Position numbers and translations under genes: made by a program
Source of the DNA: an uncultured Bacilli bacterium
GTDB lineage: Bacteria; Bacillota_I; Bacilli_A; RF39; UBA660
Reading direction: 5' to 3'
DNA: 6,347 nucleotides
NCBI GenBank assembly: GCA_944358565.1
Contig: CALVRK010000063.1
Coordinates: 1 to 6,347, forward strand
The notes under the pieces: generated by a model
The model's input: only the letters and a program-made list of their open reading frames with translations
The model's database searches: none
What the model was told of the DNA's origin: nothing
In this document: positions 4,945 through 6,347 of the stretch, one piece after another
Position numbering within the stretch: position 1 is the stretch's first letter
How the letters are laid out: each line of letters opens with the position of its first letter

Positions 4945-6158
4945 TCACTTTCCCTTAAATTCTTAAGTTCCAAAAGCTCTGTTACTGTAACAAATTTATA
5001 TCCCTGTTTTTTTAAACTTTCAATCATATCTTCCAAAGCATTAACTGAATACTCATGATTATCATGCATCAAAACAATACTTCCACTTTTTACATTAGGT
5101 AAAACATTTTTTAAAATCTTCTCTTTAGATTTAACTTGCCAATCTCTGGAATCCACATCCCATAAAACAAATTTTAAATCAGTATAGCTTTTTAAAGTAT
5201 TGTTATATCCGCCATAAGTTGGCCTAAATAAAGTTGGTGTAAAACCAGTAACTTTTTTAATTGCCATTTGTGTTTTATTTATTTCTTCTTGAAATGCTTC
5301 TTTAGATAACCTTGTTAATAATTTATGATCATAAGAATGATTTCCTATCTCACTTCCTTCCTCCAGCATTCTTCTAAGCGTATCACTATAAAATTCAACT
5401 TTGTTCCCAATTAAAAAGAAAGTCCCACAAGCGTTATATTTCTTTAAAATATCTAAAATTTGATCAGTATATTTACTAGGCCCATCATCAAAAGTTAAAG
5501 CAACCACTTTATCATCAATTGATACATTTTTCTTTTTAATAGATAAATAAGTATCTTTACCTTCATTTATATCTATATCCACCAGCATCTTCAAACTATC
5601 TAAAGGAACATCTATGTATATTAATTCATCGTGTTTACTCTTAATCTCCGCCGGATTAAAATAAAGGGTTAAATTCTCATCGTCAATTGTAAAATAGTCA
5701 TAACTAACATTGCTTAGATAATCCATATCCGCATCTTGATATTTTTCCAAAAGTTCTTTTTTTATTTCATAATCTAACCCAGCTAAATCATCAACCAAAT
5801 CTTCCATTGTTAAAAATTTATTATTACTTTTATTGTAAGTAAATGTTTTTATTTTGTTAATTGTTTTATCAGTTACTATTTCAGTCATTAAACTGACATT
5901 TATGATATCCTCATTAACCTCTTTATATGTGTAAGAAATATTAAGCTCAGGTATTACAGGAGAGTCCATATTTTTAAAATTATAATATGTTTGATTTACA
6001 TAACTACTAACCGCATCATCTAAAACATTAATATTAGTTACTGGATAATTAATCGACACTAACTCTTCATTCATACTTATGTAACTCTCTACTTTGTTTT
6101 CTTTTTCACAGCCGCAAAGTAGGCAAATAACTATTATAAAAAACGTTATTTTTTTCAT
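4941..6158 (-). CDS. Lipoprotein polysaccharide deacetylase, PdaC-like (DUF3298-like + NodB)
   Basis: 405 residues. A lipoprotein signal (KK start, hydrophobic 4-15, lipobox LCGC with lipid-bearing C17) anchors it outside the membrane. Residues about 30-190 resemble the DUF4163/DUF3298 region of PdaC-type deacetylases, most clearly YFTIDDENLTLYFNPAEI (155-172). The NodB/CE4 domain (about 217-395) has all five motifs: TFDDGP (222-227, D224 base, D225 metal), HSYDH (274-278, both His metal ligands), RPTYG (312-316), DVDSRDW (334-340) and LMHD (363-366, H365). It should remove N-acetyl groups from peptidoglycan. Whether from GlcNAc (PgdA-like) or MurNAc (PdaC-like) cannot be told. Motif 3 has Thr where RPPYG is usual. 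ATG 6158 has AAAGGTGG 5 nt upstream. It is the first gene of an operon with the small membrane protein. No gene symbol is safe. Confidence 0.92.
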   Translation of the reverse strand: MKKITFFIIVICLLCGCEKENKVESYISMNEELVSINYPVTNINVLDDAVSSYVNQTYYNFKNMDSPVIPELNISYTYKEVNEDIINVSLMTEIVTDKTINKIKTFTYNKSNNKFLTMEDLVDDLAGLDYEIKKELLEKYQDADMDYLSNVSYDYFTIDDENLTLYFNPAEIKSKHDELIYIDVPLDSLKMLVDIDINEGKDTYLSIKKKNVSIDDKVVALTFDDGPSKYTDQILDILKKYNACGTFFLIGNKVEFYSDTLRRMLEEGSEIGNHSYDHKLLTRLSKEAFQEEINKTQMAIKKVTGFTPTLFRPTYGGYNNTLKSYTDLKFVLWDVDSRDWQVKSKEKILKNVLPNVKSGSIVLMHDNHEYSVNALEDMIESLKKQGYKFVTVTELLELKNLRESE

Positions 6159-6211
6159 CTAAACCACCTTTAAATAAGTATATGTTTCCTAAAATTTTAT
6201 ATACATAAAAA

Positions 6212-6247
6212 GCGAACATTTTACCTTTTGCACCCAAAAACGTTCAC
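6212..6247 (-). promoter_or_regulatory. Inverted repeat upstream of the deacetylase operon
   Basis: On the - strand GTGAACGTTTT (6247-6237) pairs with AAAATGTTCGC (6222-6212), 11 bp with two G-U pairs, around a 14-nt loop. Inside, TTTTG (6239-6235) can alternatively pair with CAAAA (6230-6226) around GGTG. TTTTT (6211-6207) follows, so it could be a weak intrinsic terminator or leader attenuator. It also overlaps a promoter candidate, so an operator is equally possible. It lies 54 bp before the deacetylase ATG. Confidence 0.4.
6218..6246 (-). promoter_or_regulatory. Weak promoter candidate for the deacetylase operon
   Basis: On the - strand TAAAAT (6223-6218, 5 of 6) is a -10 candidate with TGAACG (6246-6241, 3 of 6) 17 bp upstream. 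A second -10 candidate, TATAAA (6201-6196), has no recognisable -35. Neither is convincing alone. The operon may also be read from beyond the window edge. Confidence 0.25.
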
Positions 6248-6262
6248 GTAAATTCATAAAGT

Positions 6263-6337
6263 AAAAAAACAAAAAAATAAAAAAACTTAAAAAAGCAAAA
6301 AAGTAAAAAATAACAAAAAATCTAAAAAGCCAAAAAA
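6263..6337. repeat. Array of nine A5-A7 tracts
   Basis: A-tracts of 5-7 A start at 6263, 6271, 6279, 6289, 6297, 6305, 6315, 6324 and 6332, separated by one to three other bases (often with C, G or T). Steps are 8, 8, 10, 8, 8, 10, 9 and 8 bp, so the first six tracts read as two degenerate 26-bp units. The array continues less regularly to the window end. Such DNA is probably stiff or bent and nucleoid-protein-rich. On the - strand one frame stays open through it because it is nearly all TTT codons. Confidence 0.7.
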
Positions 6338-6347
6338 CAAAGAAAAG

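Noticed and set aside
6106..6219. 37-codon - strand ORF (starts MFAFYVYK) overlapping the deacetylase start, with AAAAGG before it
   Set aside because: It is out of frame with the deacetylase, overlaps its ribosome site and signal peptide, and the transcript may start downstream of it. Likely chance.
6212..6247. LexA (SOS) box because of GAAC and GTTC motifs
   Set aside because: The Gram-positive box needs GAAC-N4-GTTC; here the half-sites are 24 bp apart.
6189..6257. 22-codon - strand ORF (MNLRERFWVQ start)
   Set aside because: There is only a T-run upstream and no ribosome site; it lies across the inverted repeat.

Overview
The window looks like chromosome from a low-GC Firmicute of the Bacilli/Erysipelotrichia type, roughly 30% G+C by eye. 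It has strong AGGAGG-like ribosome sites, sigma-A promoters with 17-bp spacers, and core genes of Bacillus type: a U32 pair, greA and RNase Y. Two genes end in TGA and TGG encodes Trp, so this is the standard code 11 and not the Mycoplasma code. A secreted peptidoglycan deacetylase implies a cell wall.

Layout. Positions 1-80 hold the last codons of an unidentified + strand gene (or the 3' end of a structured RNA) and an intrinsic terminator. Positions 93-2131 are a promoter and two U32-family genes with 1 bp between them: a short cysteine-free one (trhP1/yrrN type) and a full-length one with the four-Cys cluster (trhP2/yrrO type). They are expected to act in prephenate-dependent 5-hydroxylation of tRNA wobble uridine. 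Positions 2128-2686 hold greA with its own promoter and terminator. Its -35 box overlaps the stop codon of the gene before, and a perfect 10-bp inverted repeat covers its -10 box. Positions 2769-4403 hold rny (RNase Y) with a strong promoter, a small hairpin at the predicted 5' end of the mRNA, and a terminator made partly from its last codons.

Positions 4389-4560 are a gap between convergent genes that carries a two-copy imperfect direct repeat. Positions 4561-6158 on the - strand form a two-gene operon. A DUF3298-like/NodB lipoprotein (PdaC-like deacetylase) comes first and a three-helix membrane protein of unknown function overlaps its stop by ATGA. Positions 6159-6347 are the upstream region of that operon: an 11-bp stem inverted repeat and then an array of A-tracts running off the window.

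The + strand genes all serve RNA metabolism: tRNA modification, transcript elongation/cleavage and mRNA decay. They appear to be three separate transcription units because promoters and terminators separate them. The - strand operon is a cell-envelope unit. I see no mobile element, CRISPR array, tRNA or rRNA. The best candidates for something new are the promoter-embedded palindrome at greA, the Cys-less/Cys-cluster U32 pairing, the deacetylase-coupled small membrane protein with an internal repeat, and the convergent-gap repeats.
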